23,447 nt of DNA from Flavobacteriales bacterium UBA1820 (GCA_002314265.1 DCEW01000053.1:12833-36279); one strand, 5' to 3'. Positions 7,897 to 15,216 are shown, numbered from the stretch's first letter. Numbers and translations: made by a program. The notes: generated by a model from the letters alone, not told the origin.

Positions 7897-9006
7897 ATGA
7901 CGATACCGATGAATACCCGAAAACTGAAAACCTCATTGCTCGCCCTTGCCGCCGCGTTGTGCGTCGTGGCGTGCAACAGCGACAAGTTCGTGATCGACGG
8001 CTATCTGGCCGGCATTCCCGATCAGGATGTCTATCTGTGTTCCCAGCCTGCCAGCGGAGAATACGTGATGCTGGACACTGTCCGGATGAAGGACGGCCGT
8101 TTCCGTTTCAAAGGAAAGATGGAATACAACGACTATCGTTTTATCACGTTCCAGGACGTAGCGGGAGAAATTCCCTTGTACATCGACAATTCCAAGATGG
8201 AGCTCGTAGGTGAATTTGCCCATCTGGACAGCGTGAAGGTGACGGGTTCCGACGCGATGGACTATTTCAATACCATCCTGGCGCAGGAAGCGGCCAATGG
8301 TCAGTATCGGGCCGATCAGATACGGGCATTCCGTGCCGCGCAGCAAACCGGCGATACGGCAGCGCTCAATGCGATTTACGAAGAGTCCATCGAGCACGAC
8401 GAGGCCTACGCGAGGAAAATATTCGAAATGGCCGAGAAGCGTCCGGAAGATCTTCTTTCCCTGGTGATGATGATCAACTGCATCGCGTACATCAATCCGG
8501 ACCAGTTGGCGGCCTACTACGAGAAAGTCCCCTCCAATATCAAGACGCACCCCCGAATGGGAACGTTCGATTCGTATTTGCACAAAAACGTGATCCAGAT
8601 GTCCAAAGGCTATACCGCGCCTGCCTTTACGCTGTATCCGGTGCTTACGGCCGGCGATACGCTGACTTCGGCCATCTTGAAGGACAAGGTAGGGGTTCTC
8701 TATGTAACCAATCCGGAGGAAACCGAGCTGAACGAGAGGATGTATGCCGAGTTGCACAAAGCCAAGGAGAAAGGGGCGGAAGTCATCGTTGCTTTTGTTT
8801 TTCTCGATGGGAAAGTTCCGGCCGGAATGAAGAAATACCTCGAAGAACGCGGTATCGCCGATTTCAAGACGGGACAGGCCGATCAGGAATTTTTCAAGTC
8901 CTATGTCTGCCCCAGTAGCCGGGCGATCTTTATCGGCAAGGATGGAAAATTCCTCGGTACGGCACTTACCCCCGAAGAGGCCGAAGCCATCATCTCAACG
9001 CTTTGA
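7897..9006 (+). CDS. Second DUF4369-type lipoprotein with degenerate thioredoxin-like domain
   Basis: This 369-residue paralogue has the same layout as its upstream neighbour. It has a lipobox ending at Cys26 (CVVAC), a DUF4369-like region (FVIDGYLAGIPDQDVYL, then LDTVRMKDGRFRFKG), a helical linker, and a C-terminal thioredoxin-like domain starting around YTAPAFTLY (239-247). The position of the redox motif reads VTNPEETEL, again without cysteines. Sequence identity to the upstream gene seems low outside the shared pattern, so the duplication is old or the genes were recruited separately. ATG at 7897 is used; an ATG four codons later is also possible. A strong terminator follows 21 bp after the stop. 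Function unknown. Confidence 0.78.
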   Translation: MTIPMNTRKLKTSLLALAAALCVVACNSDKFVIDGYLAGIPDQDVYLCSQPASGEYVMLDTVRMKDGRFRFKGKMEYNDYRFITFQDVAGEIPLYIDNSKMELVGEFAHLDSVKVTGSDAMDYFNTILAQEAANGQYRADQIRAFRAAQQTGDTAALNAIYEESIEHDEAYARKIFEMAEKRPEDLLSLVMMINCIAYINPDQLAAYYEKVPSNIKTHPRMGTFDSYLHKNVIQMSKGYTAPAFTLYPVLTAGDTLTSAILKDKVGVLYVTNPEETELNERMYAELHKAKEKGAEVIVAFVFLDGKVPAGMKKYLEERGIADFKTGQADQEFFKSYVCPSSRAIFIGKDGKFLGTALTPEEAEAIISTL

Positions 9007-9027
9007 CAGGATTTAACTCGAAGGGAT

Positions 9028-9074
9028 AAAACTGCGCGGCGGAAGTCTTTCGACTTCCGCCGCGCAGTTTTTTA
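9028..9074. terminator. Strong, probably bidirectional intrinsic terminator
   Basis: A perfect inverted repeat has arms at 9031-9047 and 9052-9068 with a TTTC loop, flanked by an A-run on the left and a T-run on the right, so the stem can extend to about 20 bp. It lies between the plus-strand DUF4369 pair and the convergent minus-strand lrgB gene and can end transcription from both sides, though it lies about 190 bp beyond the lrgB stop. The bases between 9075 and 9261 hold no gene that I can support. Confidence 0.95.
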
Positions 9075-9261
9075 CTTTGCGACGATCGGGAACCGGTTCC
9101 ACTACGAGGGACAATTGCCGCAGAAAAATCGGGGCGTGTTTTCCTCCGGTGTTCTATTTCTCGGATACTTTTCCTTGGATAGGAGGGCTTTTCGGGCAAG
9201 GAGGGGGTAGGTACTTTGCAGAGGAGGGGATTTGCATTGCAAGCCGTGAAACAGCCGTTGG

Positions 9262-9966
9262 TCAATCCCACAGGAAGAAGTCTAGCGCCAGTACGACCAA
9301 CACGGTCGTGATACCGGCAATGCCGATGGTCAGCCCGCTGATGGCCCCCTGTTGTTCACCCATCTCGATGGCCTTCGAAGTGCCGATGGCGTGCGAGGCC
9401 GAACCCAAACCGATGCCTTGCGCTACCGGATGCCGGATGCCGGTGTAACGGAATACCACCGGAGCAATCATCGCTCCGAAGATGCCCGAGAGGATGATAG
9501 CCAGGATGGTGATGCCTTCTACTCCTTCGATGGAGCGGGTGATCTCGATGCCGATAGGGGTGGTGATGGATTTGGAAACGAGTGAACGTTCCAGAACACT
9601 GTCCAGCCCCAAGAGCCGTGAGAAACCGATCACGCTGATCATCGCCGCCGCTACGCCGGCGGCGATGCCTGCCACGATGGCTTTCAGGTAGTGGTTGAGC
9701 AGGTTGCGGTGTTTGTACAGCGGAACGGCCAGGATGACGGTAATGGGCGAGAGGAAGAAATTGATGACCTGTCCTCCCTGGTTGAAGTCCTGGTAAGGGA
9801 TGCGGAAGATCAGCAACACGGCTACCACCAGGATGGTCGCGATCAGAAACGGGTTGGCGGCGACGCTGCCCGTGGCCCGGCGGATGCGGCAAGCCGCTAC
9901 ATAGGCCAGCAGGCACAACAGGATTCCGAACAGGGGTAGGGACGTCAGGGTGTGGAATGCGTTCAT
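9262..9966 (-). CDS. lrgB: LrgB/CidB-family membrane protein
   Basis: A 234-residue polytopic inner-membrane protein, about six or seven hydrophobic segments, with the LrgB family blocks: ITTPIGIEITRSIEG, GIFGAMIAPVVFRYTGI and GLGSASHAIGTSKAIEMGE. LrgB works with LrgA. In firmicutes the pair opposes holin-like CidAB and modulates murein hydrolase export and lysis, and plant and bacterial homologues transport glycolate or pyruvate. Its start overlaps the lrgA stop by 4 bp (ATGA), which indicates translational coupling. Which of the known LrgAB activities applies here cannot be read from the sequence. Confidence 0.92.
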   Translation of the reverse strand: MNAFHTLTSLPLFGILLCLLAYVAACRIRRATGSVAANPFLIATILVVAVLLIFRIPYQDFNQGGQVINFFLSPITVILAVPLYKHRNLLNHYLKAIVAGIAAGVAAAMISVIGFSRLLGLDSVLERSLVSKSITTPIGIEITRSIEGVEGITILAIILSGIFGAMIAPVVFRYTGIRHPVAQGIGLGSASHAIGTSKAIEMGEQQGAISGLTIGIAGITTVLVVLALDFFLWD

Positions 9967-10385
9967 TTTTTCTCCTCCTCCTTTTTTTCGTGGGACGCTT
10001 GGGCAGCTGCGCGGGCGGCGACCCGTTTTTCACGCCGCCGGGCCAGAAATTCGGTAACGCCTCCCGATACTGCCATCACGATGATGGTCGTGATCAGGAT
10101 CAGGGCGATGCCCGACAGGTAATGCCCTTCGAGGTATTTGTACGACACCATGATGCCTACGCCTACCGGGATGAAAAAGAAGTTGATGTGCGCCAGCAGA
10201 AAGTCGGACAGTTCGGCGATCTGTTCCACGCGGAGGATTTTCAGCTTCAGCAGGACCAGCAGCAGGATCATCCCGACGATGCTGCCCGGTACCGGGATCC
10301 CCGAGAAGCGGGAAATACACTCCCCGGCGAAGGTGATCAGCAGGACGATCCCCAGTTGTTTGAACAGTTTGAGCGAGGAGGACAT
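9963..10385 (-). CDS. lrgA: LrgA/CidA-family holin-like membrane protein
   Basis: The 140-residue protein has four hydrophobic segments with the CidA/LrgA signature IPVPGSIVGMILLL at about 30-43 and FFFIPVGVGIM at about 69-79. The last 25 residues are unusual in being a charged Arg/Ala/Lys/Glu tail (RREKRVAARAAAQASHEKK and onward), presumably cytoplasmic. It is the partner of LrgB, encoded immediately downstream with a 4-bp overlap. The start is 18 bp after prfC, so prfC, lrgA and lrgB are probably transcribed together from the promoter upstream of prfC. No separate lrgAB promoter or LytSR-type regulator is visible here. Confidence 0.9.
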   Translation of the reverse strand: MSSSLKLFKQLGIVLLITFAGECISRFSGIPVPGSIVGMILLLVLLKLKILRVEQIAELSDFLLAHINFFFIPVGVGIMVSYKYLEGHYLSGIALILITTIIVMAVSGGVTEFLARRREKRVAARAAAQASHEKKEEEKK

Positions 10386-10403
10386 GGGATAATGCGTCGG
10401 TTT

Positions 10404-11990
10404 TTAGAATTCGGAAGTGAAATGCAGGTGTACCGACGGGTATTTTTCCTGCGCCATGGTGATGGAAAAGGCCGAGTCGGCCAGAAAGACCGGGCGCCCG
10501 TCCTTGTCGTGCGCCATGAAGCGATTTTTTACCCGTTGGAATTCGCGGAACTCTTCGCCGGCGGGGTCTTCGGCCTCGATCCAGCAGGCTTTGTACACCG
10601 GAACGGCTTCGTAGGTGCACAGGGCGTTGTATTCGTGTTCGAGGCGGTATTGGATCACTTCGAACTGGAGCGCCCCCACCGTTCCGATGATCTTCCGCCC
10701 GTTGAGATCGAGGGTGAAAAGCTGGGCCACGCCTTCGTCCATCAGTTGGTCGATGCCCTTGGAGAGCTGTTTGGCGCGCATCGGGTCGGCGTTGTTGATG
10801 TAGCGGAAGTGCTCGGGCGAGAAAGAGGGGATGCCCTTGAAGTTGAGCACCTCGCCTTCGGTGAGCGTATCGCCGATCTTGAAGTTGCCCGTGTCGTGCA
10901 GCCCGACGATGTCTCCCGGATACGACTCGTCCACCACTTGTTTTTTCTCGGCGAAAAAGGCGTTCGGGCTGGCGAATTTCATCATTTTTCCCATCCTCAC
11001 GTGCAGGTAGTTGATATTGCGGCGGAAGGTCCCCGATACCACCTTGACAAAAGCCAGGCGGTCGCGGTGTTTGGGGTCCATGTTGGCATGGATCTTGAAG
11101 ACGAAGCCCGAGAACGTCTTTTCCAAAGGCTCCACCAGGCGGACGTCGGACATCTTGGCGCGCGGGGCGGGGGCGATTTCCACGAAGGTGTCCAACAGCT
11201 CCTGCACCCCGAAATTGTTCAGCGCCGAACCGAAGAAGACCGGCTGTTGCTCTCCGGCGAGGTATTTTTCGAGGGAAAATTCCGGATAGACCCCCTGGAC
11301 CAGTTCCAAGTCGTCCCGCAGGCGGTTTGCAGCCGATGCGCCTACCAGCGTGTCGAGTTGCGGGTCGTCGAGCCGGTCTATCTCCACGGCCTGTTCCACC
11401 TTTTGTTTCTGGGCACCGGAGAACAGGCGGACGTTGCGGCGGTGGAGGTTGTAGATGCCTTTGAATTCGGCTCCCATCCCGATGGGGAAGCTCATCGGGC
11501 ACAGGTGAAGCCCCAGTTTCTGCTCCGCCTCGTCCATCACGTCGAACGCATCCCGGCCTTCGCGGTCCAGTTTGTTGACAAAGACGATCATCGGAATGTT
11601 GCGCATGCGGCACACCCCGACCAGTTTTTCGGTCTGTTCCTCCACACCTTTGGCTACGTCGATCACCACGATCACACTGTCCACCGCGGTGAGCGTGCGG
11701 TAGGTGTCCTCTGCGAAATCCTTGTGCCCCGGGGTGTCGAGGATGTTGATCTTGTAACCTTTGTATTCGAAAGCCATCACCGAAGTGGCTACCGAGATGC
11801 CTCGCTGGCGTTCGATCTCCATAAAGTCCGAAGCCGCGCCTTTTTTTATCTTGTTCGATTTGACCGCCCCCGCCTCCTGGATCGCTCCGGCAAAGAGCAA
11901 CAGTTTTTCCGTCAGGGTGGTTTTACCCGCGTCGGGGTGCGAAATGATGCCGAAAGTGCGGCGGCGCGCCGTTTCCTCCTTGAATCCCAT
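10404..11990 (-). CDS. prfC: Peptide chain release factor 3 (RF3)
   Basis: RF3 is a translational GTPase that helps recycle RF1/RF2 from the ribosome after peptide release. The 528-residue protein has the P-loop SHPDAGKTT at 17-25, RQRGISV (switch I) at about 61-67, DTPGH at 85-89 and NKLD at 139-142, followed by the RF3-specific domains II and III ending in SVHLHFTSEF. The ATG at 11990 (MGFKEETARRRTF) gives the usual family length. The longer reading would begin upstream of a perfect -7 box at 12017-12024 and is rejected. It is the first gene of a prfC-lrgA-lrgB transcript, an unusual coupling of a translation factor with a lysis- or export-related membrane pair. Confidence 0.95.
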   Translation of the reverse strand: MGFKEETARRRTFGIISHPDAGKTTLTEKLLLFAGAIQEAGAVKSNKIKKGAASDFMEIERQRGISVATSVMAFEYKGYKINILDTPGHKDFAEDTYRTLTAVDSVIVVIDVAKGVEEQTEKLVGVCRMRNIPMIVFVNKLDREGRDAFDVMDEAEQKLGLHLCPMSFPIGMGAEFKGIYNLHRRNVRLFSGAQKQKVEQAVEIDRLDDPQLDTLVGASAANRLRDDLELVQGVYPEFSLEKYLAGEQQPVFFGSALNNFGVQELLDTFVEIAPAPRAKMSDVRLVEPLEKTFSGFVFKIHANMDPKHRDRLAFVKVVSGTFRRNINYLHVRMGKMMKFASPNAFFAEKKQVVDESYPGDIVGLHDTGNFKIGDTLTEGEVLNFKGIPSFSPEHFRYINNADPMRAKQLSKGIDQLMDEGVAQLFTLDLNGRKIIGTVGALQFEVIQYRLEHEYNALCTYEAVPVYKACWIEAEDPAGEEFREFQRVKNRFMAHDKDGRPVFLADSAFSITMAQEKYPSVHLHFTSEF

Positions 11991-12016
11991 ACTTTTGTCG
12001 AAAGTGTTACGGGGTG

Positions 12017-12024
12017 CAAATTTA
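12017..12024 (-). promoter_or_regulatory. prfC promoter, -7 box TAAATTTG
   Basis: The minus strand reads TAAATTTG, a perfect TAnnTTTG match, 26 bp before the prfC ATG. No TTTG lies at the 19-21 bp spacing. It is divergent to the glycosyltransferase promoter about 50 bp away. Confidence 0.65.
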
Positions 12025-12073
12025 GCAAAAATAGCCCGGACGGCGGCGTTTTTGCGCAAAGCGAAAGGGAAAA

Positions 12074-12105
12074 TTTGCCTGCGTGGGGACAAAAGGATAT
12101 TTTTG
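12074..12105 (+). promoter_or_regulatory. Glycosyltransferase promoter, TTTG-N20-TATTTTTG
   Basis: TTTG at 12074-12077 and TATTTTTG at 12098-12105 are separated by exactly 20 bp, the full Bacteroidota consensus. The ATG follows 30 bp after the -7 box. Confidence 0.75.
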
Positions 12106-12135
12106 CCCCGGGAAAGAAAAAGACCCGCTTGCCGT

Positions 12136-13260
12136 ATGAAGATAGGTTTCGATGCCAAACGCCTGTTCAACAACCGCTCCGGGTTGGGCAACTACAGCCG
12201 GACCCTGGTGGGGCAGTTGGTGCGGAATCACCCGCAGGACTCCATCGTGTTGTACACCCCCCGCGCCGGGATGGAGGTGGATTTCACCTCGGCGCCCAAC
12301 GTGCGCACGGTCTTCCCGCAGGGCGCATGGCGGCGTATGGGCAGTCTGTGGCGCACTTCGGCTCTGGCCGGAATCGCCGCCAAGGATGGGGTGGAACTTT
12401 ATCACGGATTGAGCCATGAGCTCCCCGTAGGCATCGAACACACCCCGGTGCGCAGCGTGGTCACCATCCACGACCTGATCTTCATGCGCCATCCGGAGTT
12501 CTACTCGGCTTTCGATGCGTGGATGCACCTGCGGAAAGTACGGTACGCCACCCGGGTAGCCGATGCGGTGGTGGCCATCAGTCGCCAGACGTGCAAGGAC
12601 ATCGTGGAACTCCTGGGGGTGCCCGAGGAAAAAATCCGGGTCGTGTACCAAAGCATCGCTCCGTTGTACACCGGCGGTCTGTCGGCCGATCGGGTGGAGG
12701 AGCAGCTCTCCTGCTTCGACTTGCCGAAGGATTTCGTACTCTGCGTGGGGACGATCGAACGTCGTAAAAACCAGGGCGTGCTGCTGGAGGCGCTTCGGGC
12801 GCTTCCCGAGGTGAACCTGGTGTTGGTCGGCCGTCGCAGCGGCCGCTACGGGCAGCAGTTGGACCGGTACATCGAGCGCCACGGGCTTTCCTCCCGGGTG
12901 CGGCTGCTCAGCGGGGTGTCTTCCCTCCAGTTGGCCTGCTTGTACCACAGGAGCCGTTTTGTGGCGTATCCCAGTATTTACGAAGGTTTCGGCCTGCCGA
13001 TCGTCGAAGCGATGGGTTGCGGCAAGGCGGTGCTCACCTCCTCGGGCGGGTGTTTTTCCGAGGCGGGAGGCCAAGGGGCGCTTTACGTCCCGTGCCGCGA
13101 CGTACGGGCCATTACGGAAGCGATGGATCGGCTGTGGCGGGACGGCGAACTGCGCGCGCGTCTGTGCGCCGAAGGCTTGCGGCAGGTGCAGCGTTTCTCC
13201 GACGGGGATACCTCGGAGCGCATGTATGCCCTGTACAGCGAACTTTTGGGCCGCAAGTAG
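12136..13260 (+). CDS. Glycosyltransferase, GT4 family (GT-B fold)
   Basis: The 374-residue protein starts MKIGFDAKRLFNNRSGLGNY, where GLGNY is the N-terminal loop of GT4 enzymes. The second Rossmann domain opens with FVLCVGTIERRKN (about 200-212), and the donor site SIYEGFGLPIVEA has the E-x7-E pair E283/E291. Such enzymes transfer a hexose from a nucleotide-sugar to a polysaccharide or lipid acceptor at the inner face of the membrane. The resemblance is to mannosyl- or rhamnosyl-transferases of the WbaZ type, but donor and acceptor cannot be decided. It is a single gene, not part of a visible polysaccharide cluster, located between prfC (divergent) and the rimP operon. Confidence 0.9.
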   Translation: MKIGFDAKRLFNNRSGLGNYSRTLVGQLVRNHPQDSIVLYTPRAGMEVDFTSAPNVRTVFPQGAWRRMGSLWRTSALAGIAAKDGVELYHGLSHELPVGIEHTPVRSVVTIHDLIFMRHPEFYSAFDAWMHLRKVRYATRVADAVVAISRQTCKDIVELLGVPEEKIRVVYQSIAPLYTGGLSADRVEEQLSCFDLPKDFVLCVGTIERRKNQGVLLEALRALPEVNLVLVGRRSGRYGQQLDRYIERHGLSSRVRLLSGVSSLQLACLYHRSRFVAYPSIYEGFGLPIVEAMGCGKAVLTSSGGCFSEAGGQGALYVPCRDVRAITEAMDRLWRDGELRARLCAEGLRQVQRFSDGDTSERMYALYSELLGRK

Positions 13261-13280
13261 GCGGCCCCGAGGCTTTTTTT
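13248..13280 (+). terminator. Possible terminator at the end of the glycosyltransferase gene
   Basis: GGGCCGC (13248-13254) and GCGGCCC (13261-13267) form a 7-bp GC stem spanning the stop codon. The seven-T run begins only 6 nt after the stem, so efficiency is doubtful. A second imperfect hairpin (GCCCAC with GTGGGGGC, about 13290-13305) before a T-rich stretch may contribute. Confidence 0.4.
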
Positions 13281-13310
13281 CGCCCTCTTGCCCACAGGTG
13301 GGGGCAAAAA

Positions 13311-13342
13311 TTTGTTTTTTTCGGGAAAACGCCGTACTTTTG
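13311..13342 (+). promoter_or_regulatory. rimP-nusA-infB promoter, TTTG-N20-TACTTTTG
   Basis: TTTG (13311-13314) and TACTTTTG (13335-13342) are spaced by exactly 20 bp. Transcription would start near 13348, giving a leader of about 105 nt before rimP. No other -7 match is present between here and rimP. Confidence 0.8.
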
Positions 13343-13366
13343 CGCTTGTGAAAATGAGGTGAACAG

Positions 13367-13399
13367 ATTTGGGGGGCGAGAGAGTCCCCCAAATTTTTT
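13367..13399 (+). terminator. Terminator-like hairpin inside the rimP leader (candidate attenuator)
   Basis: ATTTGGGGG (13367-13375) pairs perfectly with CCCCCAAAT (13386-13394), and the run of six T residues (13394-13399) follows at once. This has the form of an intrinsic terminator. It lies downstream of the best promoter for the operon and upstream of rimP, so it could attenuate the operon. It could also serve only to stop read-through from the glycosyltransferase gene. A smaller hairpin, CCTCGG (13407-13412) with CCGAGG (13428-13433), follows. Confidence 0.7.
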
Positions 13400-13421
13400 A
13401 AAAACCCCTCGGGGCAGACGC

Positions 13422-13451
13422 ATGAGTCCGAGGAAAAAACACGAAGAGTAG
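13422..13451 (+). CDS. Nine-codon mini-ORF before rimP (MSPRKKHEE)
   Basis: An ATG at 13422 opens a reading frame encoding MSPRKKHEE that stops at a TAG (13449-13451), three bases before the rimP ATG. It begins within the small leader hairpin. Its charged, A-rich sequence is what an A-rich untranslated leader would give by chance, so translation is unproven. If translated, ribosomes ending here could re-initiate on rimP. Confidence 0.2.
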   Translation: MSPRKKHEE

Positions 13452-13454
13452 ACG

Positions 13455-13925
13455 ATGGATGCGGAGTTTGTAAAAGGAATCATCGACCGGGCGTTGGAAC
13501 AGTATCCCGAAGTGTTCGTGGTGGACTGGAGCCTTTCCCCCGACAACGATATTCAGGTGGTGGTCGATGGCGACCGGGGCGTGGATCTGGAGACCATCAT
13601 CGCCCTTTCGCGCGCCCTGGAACACGATCCGCAGATGGATCGCGACCGCGAGGACTTTTCCATTTCGGTCTCTTCGCCCGGGGCGGATGCTCCACTGAAG
13701 TTGCCCCGCCAGTATGCCAAGCACGTGGGACGGGAGTTGAAGGTTACCTTGGACGAGGGGGAACCGCTCGTGGGTACGCTTTCCCGCTCCGACGATCAGG
13801 GGATCGTACTGGAGTGGACCACCCGCGAACCCAAGCCGGTGGGCAAGGGCAAACATACGGTGCTGCACACGCAAAGCATTCCTTACGGGGACATCCGCAA
13901 GGCTTGCGTGGTGCTGAAATTTTAA
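13455..13925 (+). CDS. rimP: Ribosome maturation factor RimP
   Basis: RimP assists maturation of the 30S subunit. The 156-residue protein has the two-domain family layout. The N-terminal alpha/beta domain runs to SISVSSPGADAPL (69-81), which contains the conserved SSPG motif. An SH3-like C-terminal domain follows (LVGTLSRSDDQGIVLEW, ending SIPYGDIRKACVVLKF). It is the first gene of the conserved rimP-nusA-infB operon, which independently confirms the assignment. nusA starts 58 bp downstream with no terminator in between. Confidence 0.95.
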   Translation: MDAEFVKGIIDRALEQYPEVFVVDWSLSPDNDIQVVVDGDRGVDLETIIALSRALEHDPQMDRDREDFSISVSSPGADAPLKLPRQYAKHVGRELKVTLDEGEPLVGTLSRSDDQGIVLEWTTREPKPVGKGKHTVLHTQSIPYGDIRKACVVLKF

Positions 13926-13983
13926 GCTGTCAAAAAAGGAAAAAAACAACAATACGAGTATCAAACAAAATCTACTGGTCAAA

Positions 13984-15216
13984 ATGGACAATTCGGCACT
14001 GATAGATTCGTTTACGGAGTTCAAGGAGTTCAAGAAAATCGACCGCCTGACCCTTACCGCCATTCTGGAGGAGGTGTTCCGTACCGCGCTGAAGAAAAAA
14101 TACGGCACCGATGACAATTTCAATATCGTGGTCAATCCCGACAAGGGCGACCTTCAGATATGGCGCAACCGTATCGTGGTCGAGGACGGTGCGGTGGAAG
14201 ACCCTGCCGCGCAGATCCCTCTGTCGGAAGCCCGCAAGATCCAGGACGACTTCGAAGTGGGCGAGGAAGTATCCGAGGAAGTCAAGATCATGGACCTGGG
14301 TCGCCGCGCTATCCTGGCCCTGCGCCAAAACCTGGTGGCCCGTATCTTCGAATACGACAATGCGACCATCTTCAAACGCTTCGAAGCGCTCAAGGGCACC
14401 ATCATCACTGGGGAAGTCCACCATGTGCGCCCCAAGATGACCATTGTCCACGACGAGTACCAGAACGAACTTGTACTGCCCCGCGAGGAGCAGATCCCCT
14501 CCGATGTCTTCCGCAAGGGCGAACCGGTACGCGCCCTGGTCAAGGACGTGGAGATCCGCGGAGCCAAACCCAATGTCATCCTTTCCCGGGTGGATCCGCT
14601 GTTCCTCGAACGTCTCTTCGAGGCGGAAATTCCGGAGATTGCCGACGGGCTGATCATGATCAAGAAAGTGGTGCGCATCCCTGGCGAAAAGGCCAAGGTG
14701 GCGGTAGAATCCTACGACGACCGCATCGATCCGGTGGGAGCCTGCGTGGGCATGAAGGGTTCCCGTATCCACGGGATCGTGCGCGAGTTGGGCGGAGAGA
14801 ACATCGACGTGATCAACTACACGACCAACCTTCAGCTGATGGTTTCCCGCTGTCTGTCTCCGGCCAAACTCACCAGCATCGAGGTCGATGAGCAGGCCCA
14901 CCGCATCAGCGTGTATGTCAAACCGGATGAGGTGTCCAAAGCCATCGGTAAGCAGGGTCAGAACATTCGCCTGGCCTCGCAGATGGTGGGTTACGAGATC
15001 GATATTTACCGCGATACCCCGGAGGAAGACGTCGACCTGAAGGAGTTTGCCGACGAGATCGAGGACTGGGTGATCGAGGAATTCCAGCGCGTGGGTTGCG
15101 ATACGGCCAAGAGTGTATTGGAATTGGGCAAGGAGGAACTCCTGCGCCGGACCGATCTCGAAGAGGAAACGGTAGATCACGTATTGGAGGTTCTCTCGAA
15201 AGAATTCGAGAATTAA
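13984..15216 (+). CDS. nusA: Transcription termination/antitermination factor NusA
   Basis: NusA binds RNA polymerase and nascent RNA and tunes pausing, termination and antitermination. In the 410-residue protein the N-terminal polymerase-binding domain covers about 1-130, the S1 domain about 135-200, and the family signature SRVDPLFLERLFE is at 201-213. KH1 contains GMKGSRI (256-262) and KH2 contains IGKQGQNIRLA (321-331). The C-terminal 60 residues are acidic and helical, resembling a single helix-hairpin-helix unit; E. coli NusA has two acidic repeats and is longer. It sits between rimP and infB as in many bacteria, where NusA often feeds back on its own operon. The terminator-like hairpin in the leader offers a possible target. 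Confidence 0.97.
   Translation: MDNSALIDSFTEFKEFKKIDRLTLTAILEEVFRTALKKKYGTDDNFNIVVNPDKGDLQIWRNRIVVEDGAVEDPAAQIPLSEARKIQDDFEVGEEVSEEVKIMDLGRRAILALRQNLVARIFEYDNATIFKRFEALKGTIITGEVHHVRPKMTIVHDEYQNELVLPREEQIPSDVFRKGEPVRALVKDVEIRGAKPNVILSRVDPLFLERLFEAEIPEIADGLIMIKKVVRIPGEKAKVAVESYDDRIDPVGACVGMKGSRIHGIVRELGGENIDVINYTTNLQLMVSRCLSPAKLTSIEVDEQAHRISVYVKPDEVSKAIGKQGQNIRLASQMVGYEIDIYRDTPEEDVDLKEFADEIEDWVIEEFQRVGCDTAKSVLELGKEELLRRTDLEEETVDHVLEVLSKEFEN

Noticed and set aside
9075..9261. Possible small gene or promoter between the strong terminator and lrgB
   Set aside because: TTACTTTG and GGTACTTTG resemble a -7 box but have the wrong spacing, and no frame with a start site or family pattern is present.
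11991..12191. Longer prfC start adding 67 residues
   Set aside because: The extension would cross both divergent promoters and overlap the glycosyltransferase start. RF3 length and the GFKEETARRRTF start fit the ATG at 11990.
9957..12419. Long open frame of 820 codons on the plus strand opposite lrgA and prfC
   Set aside because: It is antisense to two clear genes, rich in His/Asp/Gly/Val typical of shadow frames in GC-rich DNA, and has no recognisable domain.
13415..13451. Hammerhead-ribozyme-like text (CATGAGTCCGAGG, then CACGAAGAG) in the rimP leader
   Set aside because: The required CUGAUGA core is absent (GCATGA instead) and the flanking stems needed for a three-way junction do not form.
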